A stretch of DNA of 18,856 nt from Hymenochaete sp. R1 (Eukaryota; Basidiomycota; Agaricomycetes; Hymenochaetales; Hymenochaetaceae): contig JAFREE010000284.1 in the NCBI GenBank assembly GCA_019400425.1, positions 1 to 18,856 of the forward strand, given 5' to 3'. A program made the position numbers and the translations under genes. Shown one piece after another: positions 8,001 to 18,084 of the stretch (its first letter is position 1; the number at the start of each line of letters is the position of its first letter). The notes under the pieces were generated by a model. That model worked only from the letters and a program-made list of their open reading frames with translations, ran no database searches and was not told the origin of the DNA.

Positions 8001-10277
8001 TGAACCCGACGATGAACCGGACAATCTCCGCGTCCTTCCCCTCTGTTGGACTGCATGCGCTCCCTAGAACCGTGCGATAGATGCTGTCTAATGCAGCTTC
8101 CGATGAGCCAGTCTTCTTGGTATTTAGGACGTCTTTCAACCGCTCTAATTTGCGGAAAGATCCTTTGGCGATGTACTCGATGACCGTGTAAATCCAAACA
8201 AATAAACGCTGTGATTTTGAGATGAGAGTTTCTATCACGTCCTCTTTGACGAAAGACCGCAAATCCGCAAGTTTTCCACCTTCCGAGAGTTGATGGTTTA
8301 TGTAAGCCCGTATATCGGAAGTAGCGTCGTACTTTGAATCGTCAAATAGATTTTCTTCCGTCATTCGCTGCCCCAGTTTTCCTAGAGTTTGACGAATCCC
8401 GGAAAGGTCGCGACTTGCGATGAAAAACCCGAGCCACGGCACAAGGTCGACCATCTCCACCAAAAGACTTGTCACCTCTTCAGCGTTGCTACATTCATCC
8501 AACGCGTCGATCACAAATATTGTCGGAGAATTTGTGGTCTGGCCTTTCTTCTCCTGTAAAGGTTTCCGCAAGAGTCGATCGAACTGAGTAGCGAGATCTT
8601 CATTGACGAACACGTCGGGCGCCATGAGCGCGTTCAAGAGGACGTCTCTGTATGATGTATTCTTTTCCGCTAGATGGAAAGCGATGGACCAAATCAAGCG
8701 ACGAGGATCTCTCCGAGCGCCCTGATCGCGTTTGCAAAAGAACGAACCCGCCAGCTGTTCCTCAAGCAGATGACACAGTGATGCAGCTACCGTGCTCTTT
8801 CCGCACCCAGCAACACCGTAAAGCAAGAAAACATTTGATGTCCACGGTCTAGTGTTCGCCCACTGCTGGATATCGTTCAACACTGCACGCCGCGTCCCTC
8901 CTAGACATTGTGGCTTTCCGGAGTACATGCTTTCACTTGGCGGTATAATTTTTTTGAACAGTTCACTTTCGTATTTTGCGTTCTCCCGCTCGTGAATTTG
9001 ATCCAAGGTTTTGTTCGTCTTCGCTACTCCGCTCTGAATCTCAACGAGAAAAGCGTCGCGGATTACGCTTTTGTGTTCTTTGATTTTACGCGACAAATCG
9101 GCGACCTCCTCCGTCCTTGGTAGAAAAAATTCCTTCAGCCCAAGCGCTTAAGAAAGGCGATAAGAAATCAATAATATGTTGCTACTATAGTCCGCTCACT
9201 TTTCTTTGACTGGGAGTAGTGCTTCGCCACTTCATTAGCGGCTTCGATGACGAGCTCCATTAGGTCGTTCAGAGCTTCCCGGACAAGATCGGATTTGAAA
9301 GTTTCCCTAACCTCTACATCGCGTTTCAAATCATCCATGAGGCTCTTGACGACGTCCCTAAGCTGTTGATAGACAGCCGGAATTCTTTCTATTCGCTGAG
9401 TGAAAGGTGAGAACATGCGAAGGGCTCATGAAACAGCGACCGACATCAAAAACCGCGTGTACAATGGCAGTCGCAATCTTGGCTTCTTCTTTGAGCTACG
9501 ACATTACTGAATTAGTAAGGAGCCAAAGCATTCACATTCGTGATCAAAACCCTCACCTCCGATACTTCTGTTCCAAGATCCATAAGTAATCTAAGGTACT
9601 TGGTCACTGTATCGAGCCCATGCATCATGTCTTCTTTGGAGTCCAAGGCTTTCATCGCAGAGTCGAGCCGAAAAGCAGCAACATGGGATCCCTGCCAAAT
9701 AATGAGTACCTTGCCAGCTAATCTATGGCATGATGATCCTTCAATCATACCGTCTCCTTTTTGCCGAGTTTGACCTTCATGGTTATGCCATTTCCTGTGA
9801 GGCACTATTTGAACTGTTCTTCAAAAAAAAAATACAAGCGACACACCTTCAATGGCTTCCAATTCACAGTTTTCCGTTTCCCCGTCGCTTATATTCAGAT
9901 ATGCCGAAGCACTATTCTTCTTCTTCCCTTTGCCACGCGATACGTGAACCTTCGGGGGCGTCTCCCTGTTTACGAAGCTACGTGCACAAATTAGCAAATG
10001 CTTCCAACAGCTAAGCAACGTTGCGCACGTTTTCACATCGAAATTTATTGTGCTTGCCTTAGAACGACGTTTGAAGGTTTCTTTAGCGCCGGTATGATGC
10101 TCAATGACTAGGTGAAACTTGGGCGGACGCCATCGATACTTGAAGGGACGCCGACGGCATTCAACTGATACTTGTGAGATCTCGACGAATCTAGACTAGG
10201 TTAGCTAACTAGAACCGCAATTTTGCAATTGATACTCACCGAGGACTTTCGATGTGGTGTCCCGCCTCGCTAGACAT
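5006..10277 (-). CDS. C2-like / helical / NACHT / WD40 STAND (NLR-like) protein
   Basis: Nine-exon model, minus strand: 10277-10240, 10190-10029, 9977-9847, 9794-9751, 9691-9557, 9495-9445, 9395-9200, 9146-7390, 7339-5006; about 1615 aa. ATG 10277 has A at -3. All introns are 49-61 nt, GT-AG, and keep frame. Domains: residues about 13-125 form a beta-rich C2-like region (FVEISQVSVECRRR, KFHLVIEHHTG, ITMKVKLGKK). Residues about 126-300 are helical, like fungal MLKL/HeLo-type bundles. The NACHT starts after CLGGTRRAVLNDIQQW, with Walker A GVAGCGKS (363-370), Walker B FVIDALDEC (463-471), a sensor-like FFIASRD (about 493), and the HISFLDFL motif (687-694) that closes this family's ATPase module. 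Fourteen WD40 blades follow (about 920-1529), then a tail with GWVKS (1560) and a final HGKGW. Family knowledge: WD40 propellers sense ligand, NACHT oligomerises, and the N-terminus signals, often towards cell death. Ligand and role here are unknown. The donor of intron 6 and the AAG acceptor of intron 7 are the least certain joins. Confidence 0.88.
5267..7096 (-). repeat. Fourteen WD40 blades (two seven-bladed propellers)
   Basis: Fourteen units of about 40-60 residues carry the pattern 'AFSPDG...ASGS.D.TIR.WD..TG' and several begin with GH. Count and order fit two consecutive seven-bladed propellers in one exon. Blades 6 and 7 are eroded (LSCLWD, IKVIDV), blade 8 has an insert of about 20 residues before the next blade (around GLSYAKATGIAE), and blade 12 has a short acidic insert (YTSEDDY). 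The blades clearly differ from each other in protein sequence. Confidence 0.92.
7806..8871 (-). other. NACHT NTPase module of the STAND protein
   Basis: The P-loop Gly-Val-Ala-Gly-Cys-Gly-Lys-Ser is encoded at 8794-8817 and the Walker B region with its Asp-Ala-Leu-Asp-Glu-Cys run lies about 300 bp downstream in the sense direction. The Lys and Ser of Walker A and the acidic residues of Walker B are intact, so nucleotide binding and hydrolysis should be possible. Boundaries are approximate. Confidence 0.88.
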
Positions 10278-10581
10278 GATGGAAGGAAAGATAAACAGTG
10301 GAAGGTGGATTGAGATGCTACGAGTACGAGCGTCTGCAACGTGGATGCAATGAGGACGTGTTTTATTTTCAGAAGCAATCATTGCACCCTCGTGGTTAAT
10401 ATCCAACTCCGTCATATCATTTGTAAGTCTGGAGCAAGCTCCGAACTTTTACGGGTAGGAATAAGTCATTAAAAGATCTAATAATGCCTGAGTGATATTA
10501 TAGATGATTTTGGACCGTATAATCCATCGAACCTTCAGTTCGTATACGGTATGGCATCTGAAACGCTACCCGCGGATGGGA
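10278..10581. promoter_or_regulatory. Upstream region of the NACHT-WD40 gene
   Basis: About 300 bp between the STAND gene start and the end of the weak upstream candidate gene. It should hold the promoter and 5' UTR of the STAND gene. I see no clear TATA box or other recognisable element. Confidence 0.4.
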
Positions 10582-11123
10582 CTAAGATTTTGTCGCGCTA
10601 CATTCCGACGAGGTGCGCATACGCGCGGTCGGGACGGGTACCATAGGACGGTAGAAGACAAGAATGCGTTGAGACGAATATTGTTGGAGTTGCGGAAAGA
10701 ACTTTAGTCCAATGTCAGATCGAAGTGAAATGTAGGAATGAAAAGCACGACGAGACTTTTGCTTAAGCATCACGCGTCTGAAATAATATGCGTACTTACA
10801 CGGATATCTGGGACGAAGGGGTATCAAGGACTCCTATGAGCAGAAGCTATGAAAAAAAAAAGTAAATATAGACTTACAGAGAAAACCAGGGGCATCAGCC
10901 GACGCTTAGTCATGTGCACTTCGACTGTGGGGAGTATCGTCGCGATTAGTGCTTCGAAGAGAGCCTGCGGACTTGCTTCTGCAGGAGAACATATACAGGT
11001 TTGAACAACTTGTACCAATTGCCTGATGGGTAACAACTGTAGCGTAACATCAAGAAGATATTTGTTGTCTGGAATGATAGACTCAGTTTCTGAGCGATAC
11101 GGACGCTTTTTCGTATGTTTCAT
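10582..11123 (-). CDS. Weak candidate two-exon gene, unknown product
   Basis: Exon 1 11123-10878 (82 codons, real ATG) ends at a perfect donor GTAAGT (10877). The acceptor CTCATAG at 10834 is preceded by a long T-run. Exon 2 10833-10582 continues in phase 0 for 83 codons to a stop, giving 165 aa. The predicted protein starts MKHTKKRPYRS, has a helix-prone middle with leucines (LLDVTLQLLPIRQLVQVVQ) and a basic, aromatic second half. I do not recognise it. The intron is only 44 nt. Two open exons joined in phase by good splice sites are some support, but the frame is short and could be chance or part of a decayed gene; plus-strand splice-like signals overlap it. Confidence 0.25.
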
Positions 11124-11831
11124 CGCGTACGGGTATGAGGAAACGGGTTTGGTGCTTGGTGAAAGACACTCGAATCGCCTCGCATGTCAACGAGACAAAG
11201 AATGGAAATTGCGAAGTTTGGCTCGTTTCGACGAGCTGCAGGGCATCCTGGTTGGTGAGTAAGGCAAGGCCCGGGCAGCCTCCAAGCCGAGAATGACATG
11301 GAGCGAAAGATGTCTACACAGGCCTCGAGCCTGTCATGTCGCCATATTACAAAGTGATCTTTACGGTTTCTACTGCGGTCTAGTAGGTAAGAATAGGGAT
11401 CATGGGGAAGAGAATAGATAGACATACTTTTCCAAGCCCATCTTTGCAACTACTATTACTCGGGTGGCACGTTGCTCCATCGTTTTAAGTTCGACACCAG
11501 ATGGCCAATAATTCAGCCCTCACCACCCCGTTGGTCCGTTCAACGGCAACTTGAGCTCTCGGTGTTTCCCAATACTGTCAATAGTGAAGAACTCGGACAT
11601 CCTTGAAACGGGCGAAGTGTATCTCTTGGCCCTGCGTTGTATGTACATGTATATGCTTCCCTGTCTGTCCTTCTTGCGCGCGTTTGGGTCGACGTTTGAT
11701 TTCGTCGATTGAAGCTCAGTCGGAGAGCTGTGGTAGACCACTGACTTATTGGTTGGCGGACATTTGCAAGGTTATCGAGTTAAGGGATCAAGAGAGAGGA
11801 GCAGTAGCGAACGAGCTTACATGAAACTCGT

Positions 11832-11857
11832 CATATATAATATTAGATTATCACGTG
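11832..11857 (+). promoter_or_regulatory. TATA-like element and CACGTG E-box upstream of gcvT
   Basis: CATATATAATAT (11832-11843) and CACGTG (11852-11857) lie about 130-150 bp before the gcvT start codon. CACGTG is the core site for Cbf1-type bHLH factors. Placement fits a promoter; function is inferred only. Confidence 0.35.
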
Positions 11858-11931
11858 TGCTTTACATAAGCAACCGGGGATTGACGGACTCGGGACTCGG
11901 GATTCTACTCTCTTTTCCAAGTTTTTGACCT

Positions 11932-11937
11932 TGACTC
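11932..11937 (+). promoter_or_regulatory. TGACTC site (Gcn4/Cpc1-type)
   Basis: TGACTC, the half of the Gcn4/Cpc1 bZIP consensus, lies 48 bp before the gcvT ATG. Glycine-metabolism genes are under general amino-acid control in yeast, so the match makes sense, but a 6-bp match is weak evidence. Confidence 0.25.
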
Positions 11938-11984
11938 TTGGCCTTCGTCCACCTCCATCCCCTTCATTTTCAGTGTTTTTGAGT

Positions 11985-13516
11985 ATGTCTTCCGTGGCCC
12001 TGGCAAGTCGAGTGTTTGCTGCCAGTCAAGCGAGCGTGTGCGTGGCTGCTCGTTCGATGCGACCGTCTGCGCGGATCCCTGCTCTGCGCTCAGTTACGGT
12101 CGGCACCGGGGGAGTATCCGCATGCCGAGGTCAAACTCAAATTCGCGCATTTCGCTCGACAGTCTCCGTGAGGAGTGCCCCAAGCGTAGCGGGTGAAAAG
12201 GAGATACTTCGTAAGACGGGATTGTACGATTTCCATGTTGAAAGGGGGGCGAAGATGGTTCCGTTCGCGGGGTATGAAATGCCGTTGTCGTACGGGAGCG
12301 TTGGGGCTGGTGAGCGTTCTCTCTTTTTTTTCTGTGAGGATATCATTGAGTGCCGTCATAGTTGCCAGTCATCATCACGTCCGACAGTCTGTTGGATTGT
12401 TCGATGTCGGGCACATGGTTCAATCCAAGTGAGTCCCTCCCTGCCCCATTCTATTCGGGCAAGTGCTAACGCGCGCGGCACCCCAACAGCTTCCTCGGCC
12501 CGACCGCAACCGAGTTCCTCGAATGGCTCACTCCATCTTCCCTCTCCGCTCTCCAACCTTACTCCTCTACCCTCTCCGTCCTCCTCAACCCCCATGGCGG
12601 TATCATCGACGACACCGTCATCACAAAACACTCTCCCACCGCCTATTACGTCGTCACCAATGCCGGGCGTCGCACCGAGGACCTCGCCTGGTTCCGCGCC
12701 AAACTGGCCGAATGGAACGATGGGTCGCTCGCGAAGGAGAAGGGGAAAGTGGAGCACGAGATACTTGAGGGGTGGGGACTGGTAGCGTTGCAGGGCCCTG
12801 AGGCTGCAACGATCCTACAGGGCCTGACGGCATTTGATTTGAGGGAGTTGACCTTCGGGAAGAGTGCGTTCGTCCCACTGGAGGGATACAACGTGCACGT
12901 CGCGCGGGGCGGGTACACTGGTGAAGACGGCTTTGAGATCTCGATCCCACCCGCACAGACGCTCGAAGTCACTTCGATGCTTTTAAGACCGCCGGTGCAG
13001 CTTACGGGCTTAGGAGCGAGGGATAGTCTAAGGTTGGAGGCTGGGATGTGCCTTTACGGTCATGATTTGGACGAGGGAGTGAGTCCGGTGGAGGCAGGTC
13101 TGACATGGGTTATTGGGAAGGAGCGGAGAGAAGAGGGAGGATTCGTTGGAACTGAAGGGGTGTTGAAGCATCTGAAGGAGGGGCCACCAAGGAGACGAGT
13201 AGGGCTCGTGGTCGACGGAGCTCCTGCTAGAGGTGAGAAAAGTCACCACCCTCTTTGATTTAGTGTCGTCTCATATTCGAATCCAACAGAGGGAGCAACG
13301 ATCCTCACCCCCGACGGCTCCACCCAACTCGGCACTGTTACCTCTGGCATTCCCTCCCCAACGCTCGGCAAGAACATCGCGATGGGCTATGTCAAGAACG
13401 GACATCATAAGAAGGGTACCGAGCTTGCTGTCGAAGTAAGAGGGAAGGTTCGGAAGGCGGTAGTCGCTCCGATGCCGTTCATTAAGACGAACTATTATAG
13501 GGGAGAGAGCAGTTAG
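11985..13516 (+). CDS. gcvT: Aminomethyltransferase, glycine cleavage T protein, mitochondrial
   Basis: Four exons: 11985-12309, 12362-12428, 12490-13232, 13290-13516; introns of 52, 61 and 57 nt, all GT-AG and in phase; 453 aa. The T protein takes the aminomethyl group from lipoylated H protein, releases ammonia and forms 5,10-methylene-tetrahydrofolate. Residues 1 to about 80 are rich in Ala, Ser and Arg with almost no acids, as in a mitochondrial presequence; this long leader accounts for the extra length over the roughly 400 aa of yeast and human proteins. The enzyme body starts at [20 protein letters not shown]. Family signatures follow in order: GLFDVGHM, the GGIIDDTV Asp pair (D171-D172, with the catalytic Asp), [41 protein letters not shown] with [26 protein letters not shown] and the C-terminal NYYRG. 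ATG 11985 has A at -3; no ATG lies upstream in frame. All key residues appear intact. Confidence 0.96.
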
Positions 13517-13771
13517 ATGAGGTTTCCTTGCTTGGTTATGTCTGCTATCGTTTTCAACACACGCTCATCGTTAGAATTAAAACGGATCTTCCCATAATCG
13601 GGACTTTTTTCATCTGAATTCAACTTCATGAACTCACGCGCTTTCTGTAGATTCTTTTCCAGCATGTAACTCCACGGAATACAATATTAATATTGATACA
13701 GGTAACCGGATGGGACTTTGCAAAGATGCAGCACCGTTCGCCTTCTCTTTGTAACTCTGCAAACCAGGACT
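13517..13771. other. Convergent 3' intergenic gap
   Basis: Short region between the stop codons of gcvT (plus) and the coiled-coil gene (minus). It must contain both 3' ends. It is AT-rich in part (AATATTAATATTG near 13683) and I see no other feature. Confidence 0.5.
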
Positions 13772-14614
13772 TCACGCCATCTTTAGCCCACGGTTCCTTA
13801 ATTCATCTCGAATTCCATCAAGCTCTCGCCTGGACCTCTGCTGAGCCTCCGCAGCCCCCATCAATTCCTTGTCCTTCAACAGCTCAACCTGCACAATCTC
13901 GTCGTGTACGCCCCCCGCGAGGCTCTCGTCCGTAAACATCTCGCGTCCAAGTATATGCTGGTCCTTTAAAGACATCTCGTTCAAGACGAGCGCGGCGCGC
14001 TTCGTATGGGGCATATCCGTAAGCTTATTGTACAACCTCTTCGATCGCGCTGCATCGTTGCCCGAGATTTGGACAAACCCGTCGAACGCCACTCGGATCC
14101 TCTTCTTGTCAAGCTCCGAGCATTCCATAAACAAGTTGGACGCGACGCAAGACAAGCGTTCCATTTCTACGGCGGACAACGAAGAGCCCAGAGTCATTCT
14201 GCGAATGAAACATTGGAGTAAGGTAACCTTTGTGCGCCGAGCATACCGGACTTGCTTAAGCCGCAGGGACCTTTCTTCCCGAAGCGTGTTAGCGAGTCTC
14301 TTCTCACTATTCCCTGGCTGCTCCAGCACCACAAGGCATTCTTGCTCGCTCAATTTCACGAGGTACTGTTCGACGTTGCTATCATAACAGTCTCTGAGCC
14401 TCTGTAACTCGGCAGTACACGAGTCGACATCGAATGCGGGGAAACGGGAGTTTGAGTTTACTGTTGAAAGGAAACTGTCGAGCTCGGACTCCAAGTCTTT
14501 GATAGAACTATAGATATCTGCTTTCGTTTCTTCTCGATACTGCTTCGGTGGAGACTGGCCGGCAAGGGGTGTAGGGTCCGCTGGGCGTTTTCTCGAATGC
14601 TTCTTTGTAGACAT
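13772..14614 (-). CDS. Coiled-coil protein of unknown function
   Basis: Uninterrupted 280-codon frame from ATG 14614 to TGA 13774-13772. The N-terminus is basic (TKKHSRKRPADP) and could be a nuclear localisation signal. The rest is strongly helical and charged: DIYSSIKDLESELDSFLSTV (about residues 34-53), then long Glu/Lys/Arg-rich stretches with regularly spaced leucines, ending in SRRELDGIRDELRNRGLKMA. No catalytic motif, signal peptide or membrane segment is visible. I do not recognise a family. Length, a true ATG, a basic-then-coiled layout and no overlap with another gene make it likely real. It may be a subunit of a larger complex, which is only a guess from the coiled-coil character. 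Confidence 0.75.
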   Translation of the reverse strand: MSTKKHSRKRPADPTPLAGQSPPKQYREETKADIYSSIKDLESELDSFLSTVNSNSRFPAFDVDSCTAELQRLRDCYDSNVEQYLVKLSEQECLVVLEQPGNSEKRLANTLREERSLRLKQVRYARRTKVTLLQCFIRRMTLGSSLSAVEMERLSCVASNLFMECSELDKKRIRVAFDGFVQISGNDAARSKRLYNKLTDMPHTKRAALVLNEMSLKDQHILGREMFTDESLAGGVHDEIVQVELLKDKELMGAAEAQQRSRRELDGIRDELRNRGLKMA

Positions 14615-17600
14615 GGATAGAGCAGGAACCGATCGGATAGCTGGAGCGATAGATTATGTTTGCATCCATTTCTCAGAAAAGAGCATAGAAAAAAAAAGTT
14701 AGTCGCATTGCTTTTTAGCCTTTATTTATTCGATTAGCTGAGTGGGCAGGGAAAGAAACTATGTGCACGAAAGATTATGGTGATTGACTCAGTATACTGC
14801 TCTACTGTACGCACTCGGGCCATCAGACTTAAAATGGGTGATGCTGCTGGAGCGCAGATGATCCTTTTTTTTTGATCAGTCGCTGATCCTATCCAGACAG
14901 AATGATAAAGGTTAGTTCATTATCAGATTATCCACTACAGTACATCAAATTCTGCGTGAAACTTCATATCTGGGCCGTTGTGAAGGAGAACAAGAAATCT
15001 AAGGACGGTAGCTCAGACGAGGTGGACTTCTGGAGTCTCTCAGCTCTCAGCTCAGCTATAGAAAGAAAGAGTGTCGATCATGCTGATCTTCAAGCTTCTC
15101 TCTCGGGAAGTGCACTGAACAGCGAACAGCAGAGCTGTTCATCTTCTTTCACTCGCCACCCTCCGTCTTCAAATCTTCCCTGCACCTCTTCGGCAGTCAA
15201 TTAGGGTTTCTAACCGAGCACGAATTAAGTATACCAGTGGCGACTTACTTAACAAACTTTCTTCTCGCGTGGAAAAAGCCTCAGCTGGCTCTTCCCGAAC
15301 CTACCTTTCCCCGTATCCGCGACACTGAGTCGTTCCCCAGATCAGGCTTGTCCGTAAATCCGGATAGGATGCGCCATTACGACATACGAACCTACTATTT
15401 AATGTTTTCGCAAACTCCCGAAAGTCTCGGCAAGGCTGTGGCGTTGCAATGTTCATACGTTAAGGTTTATTGGTGTATTCGCCGAATGCCTTCCCTCTCT
15501 GGCCCAAAAATCAAGGCGCGTCAATCACTTTACTATACTTTCTTCCGACTTCCTTATGACCCTAATAGTACATTCACAGTACTTAGTATGACTTCGATGC
15601 CGAACGGGTTTACTGGGCATCAAATACAGCTGTACGAACATAGTACTATCCGCATCGCTACCACTGACATCATAGCCCCTTAAACCAACGTACTTACGGC
15701 GTGGCGACATTATTTAGCGATTTCTCAAGTTTCATCGACTTTGCTCCTGTCCCGCTGGCGCAATACCCATCGGCATCTGGACCCCTTCGGCCATCACTAT
15801 GTCGCCGAAGCTCTGACCGATGAATCAAACTGCTCCGGGGAAAACGAGTTTATGTGACCATTGCCTTGCTCCGAGCGTTTAAGCAATGAAAAGGAAAGGC
15901 CTCAGTCCTCCGTTAGTCCGCCACAGCGTATTAACATACAAGCTTTCGGGCATGAGAGTCCCCGAGATTGTGATCTGATCATCCGCAGACGACGGAGGAA
16001 ATTCTCGAAGGGTACAGTGCGTTTTTCTTTTTCTGAATATTGAGATAGGACCTATCGTATTTGGGAGGTACGTGACAGAGTTTTCTTGTTCTGGTCATTT
16101 CAAATTTCACCGAGTAACCAAGCTCAAAAAAATGAACGACGTTCTGTTTATGGGCCCCCACATCCGCATTCAGCAATACCACGAAATCCTGCACGAAGAA
16201 GCATGAAACAGCCGGCGCGCTTGGTTCCGAGGCCCTTTATTTTCATTCTTCGAAGAAGAGGGCTGACTAGTCACTGGACAATTCAATATGCAATTAGCTG
16301 ACCAGGCGTTTGAGACCCCCAAGGTGAGGCATGTTCAAGTTCTGCACAGCTATCAATACATCATTACCCCCTCAAACGCCTTCCAACAGAACGCCACTCC
16401 GCACCGCCGCTGTCATCTTGATATACACTTTCACCCGCCTCTACCGCCATCGTCGCTCTATAAATTCCAAAGAAGGGCCGGTTCAATATATATCTTTCGA
16501 GCTCGTTCATGAAGAGCGGAGGGAAGAAACCGGCGGCTGACGACCAGAGACAGAATCTACTGACTGATACCCATGGCACTGCCAACTTTCTGAATTGAAA
16601 TTCCACACTGCATTCGCGTGATCATGACGTTCCCAAAACCTTTTCCGAAGATGCACCTGGGCCTCGCCCTCCAGAGCAGGCCAGACCACGAGTCAAAAGC
16701 TAAACTACGCGCGGATAACGAGATTCTGCAACCGGTACGGTAGTATCTCTTACCTACCATACCAAAGTAGCGCTGACGCCTGAAATAGGAGACATGACGT
16801 GTACTGCCGCTGTGATTCCTAAATAACCTATCGTAAGGTGCGGGTAACTGAGTACATGGTCCGTGCGTGTAGTATTCATGGACGATTTCGTTATTATCGT
16901 TACAATGCTCCCAGCCATCCGTTTATATCATGTTACGGTGCTCTCGGCGATTTCAATAGAGATGTGATGATAACTCGAATGAAATGAGACGAAGGGAAGG
17001 GGGGGGGGGGAAGGCACGGGTGTAATGAGAAAGGGTTGGTTCTTCGCTTCCTTCCCATACACACATCCAGGCTCTTTCGAACCTCCTTATTTTGTTAAGC
17101 TGACCTAGCAATGAAACCGCAGTTCAATCTTCATTTCTGACGGCATTCGGCGGACACGAGGACGTAACCATCGATGTTTAGTGAAGGAGTCTTCCGTTCT
17201 TCACTGGCATTCAATGGTCCTCCATCCCACATCAGGGAAAACCCCCCCTGCATATATCTGATGACGGATGATTATGACTAGTATATAATTGATTAGACAT
17301 ATCATGTATGTTAATAGAGTGTTAATAATAGATGACCAACTTACAGACTGTTGATTGAATGTTTATGAACAGACAACCGGGTGTTCATTTTGTATTATGG
17401 ATTGTTGAATGATTATTGCTTGTGTCAGTTGTTGATTGCAAGTATACATCATGGTAATGGAGTGCTCACTGTGAGACCATAACTTGTGATAATTTGTTTA
17501 CCAGGGGATGATGCATATGGACGTGAGATTATGTTAATTAATGATAACTAGAAACTTTTGGTTGGGACGGGATTCATTGTGCCCAAGTCGCACTACAACG

Positions 17601-18084
17601 GCTTGCCAAAGGCGTCACCGATGGCAATGAAAACAATACCTACCCCTACCAAGAAACAGGGTCTATGTAATAATTGTTGAAATCACTCTAAGCGGTCGCA
17701 CATGATGTACAATAAAGGTCTGAGGTGTACTGCGCCCATTCTGTTGATCATCTCATTGAATGCGGCCCCGAGAGCTTCTAGGCCTTCATCACTTTGTACA
17801 AGCAAATGCTGTTGAATTCGAATGAGCCGATTGCAAATGGTATAAAAAAGTCTAGGTTAAAAAAGCCGGAATTGTTCTTCCTGAATAATTCAATAGTGAT
17901 AGAAATTGATTGTGTTCCAAAGGATATCACAGAGTCGGAGCTTGGTAGTGGCGAGGATGAAGGAGTGCAACTCGGTGATTATGGGATGGGTTCGAAGGGA
18001 GTTGGCTCTCAGTCGTTCCGATCAAATATTGACTAAGTCCCTCTGCTAAAGAAGGCAATCTGCTCGGGTGTAACGATCACGTGC
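14615..18084. other. 3.4-kb region without a supportable gene
   Basis: The first roughly 280 bp should hold the promoter of the coiled-coil gene, including A-rich and T-rich runs (14690-14698, 14865-14872). Beyond this there are only short open frames, most without an ATG: 15237-15683 plus (ATG only at 15369, 104 aa), 15979-16194 minus, and 17794-18036 plus. None matches a family I know. A G12 run lies at 16999-17010, and 17260-17560 is AT-rich with repeated GTTGATTG-like words. The part from about 17790 on may be upstream sequence of the decayed LRR gene. I found no terminal inverted repeats, transposase motifs or tRNA. Confidence 0.55.
16999..17010 (+). repeat. G12 homopolymer
   Basis: Twelve G in a row, with further G-runs on both sides. 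It is a likely site of length variation and of sequencing error. Confidence 0.8.

Larger units (their letters stand above)
11124..11984. other. Intergenic region with splice-like signals, possible NLR relic
   Basis: No intact gene is supported. On the minus strand a near-perfect intron can be drawn at 11427-11380 (GTATGT...CTACTAG, 48 nt). It joins a frame reading KDGLGK to TAVETVKITL, reminiscent of the first helix of fungal MLKL-like N-terminal domains. The same frame then meets stops and reopens (SFAPCHSRLGGC). The plus-strand end of the region is the gcvT promoter. Confidence 0.3.

Noticed and set aside
9978..10057. GC-AG intron (AAG|GCAAGC donor at 10057) in the STAND gene
   Set aside because: It would be phase 0 and puts the next exon in a frame that soon stops. 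The GTGCGC donor at 10028 to the same acceptor gives a 51-nt intron and the correct phase 2.
11026..11332. Plus-strand candidate: ATG 11026, GTGAGT donor near 11255, CACAG acceptor near 11321
   Set aside because: Splice sites look good, but the product is short, unrecognised, and overlaps the minus-strand candidate. I could not choose it over chance.
11741..11834. Minus-strand start ATG at 11834 with GTAAGC donor at 11820
   Set aside because: The best acceptor (11741) leads directly to a stop in the required phase, so no intact gene follows; noted only as part of the possible relic.
15237..15683. 148-codon open frame on the plus strand
   Set aside because: It begins with GTG, the first ATG is at 15369, and there is no family resemblance or convincing exon partner.
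15525..15710. Minus-strand ATG followed by a GTAAGT donor (near 15698)
   Set aside because: A four-codon exon with no identifiable downstream exon; likely chance.
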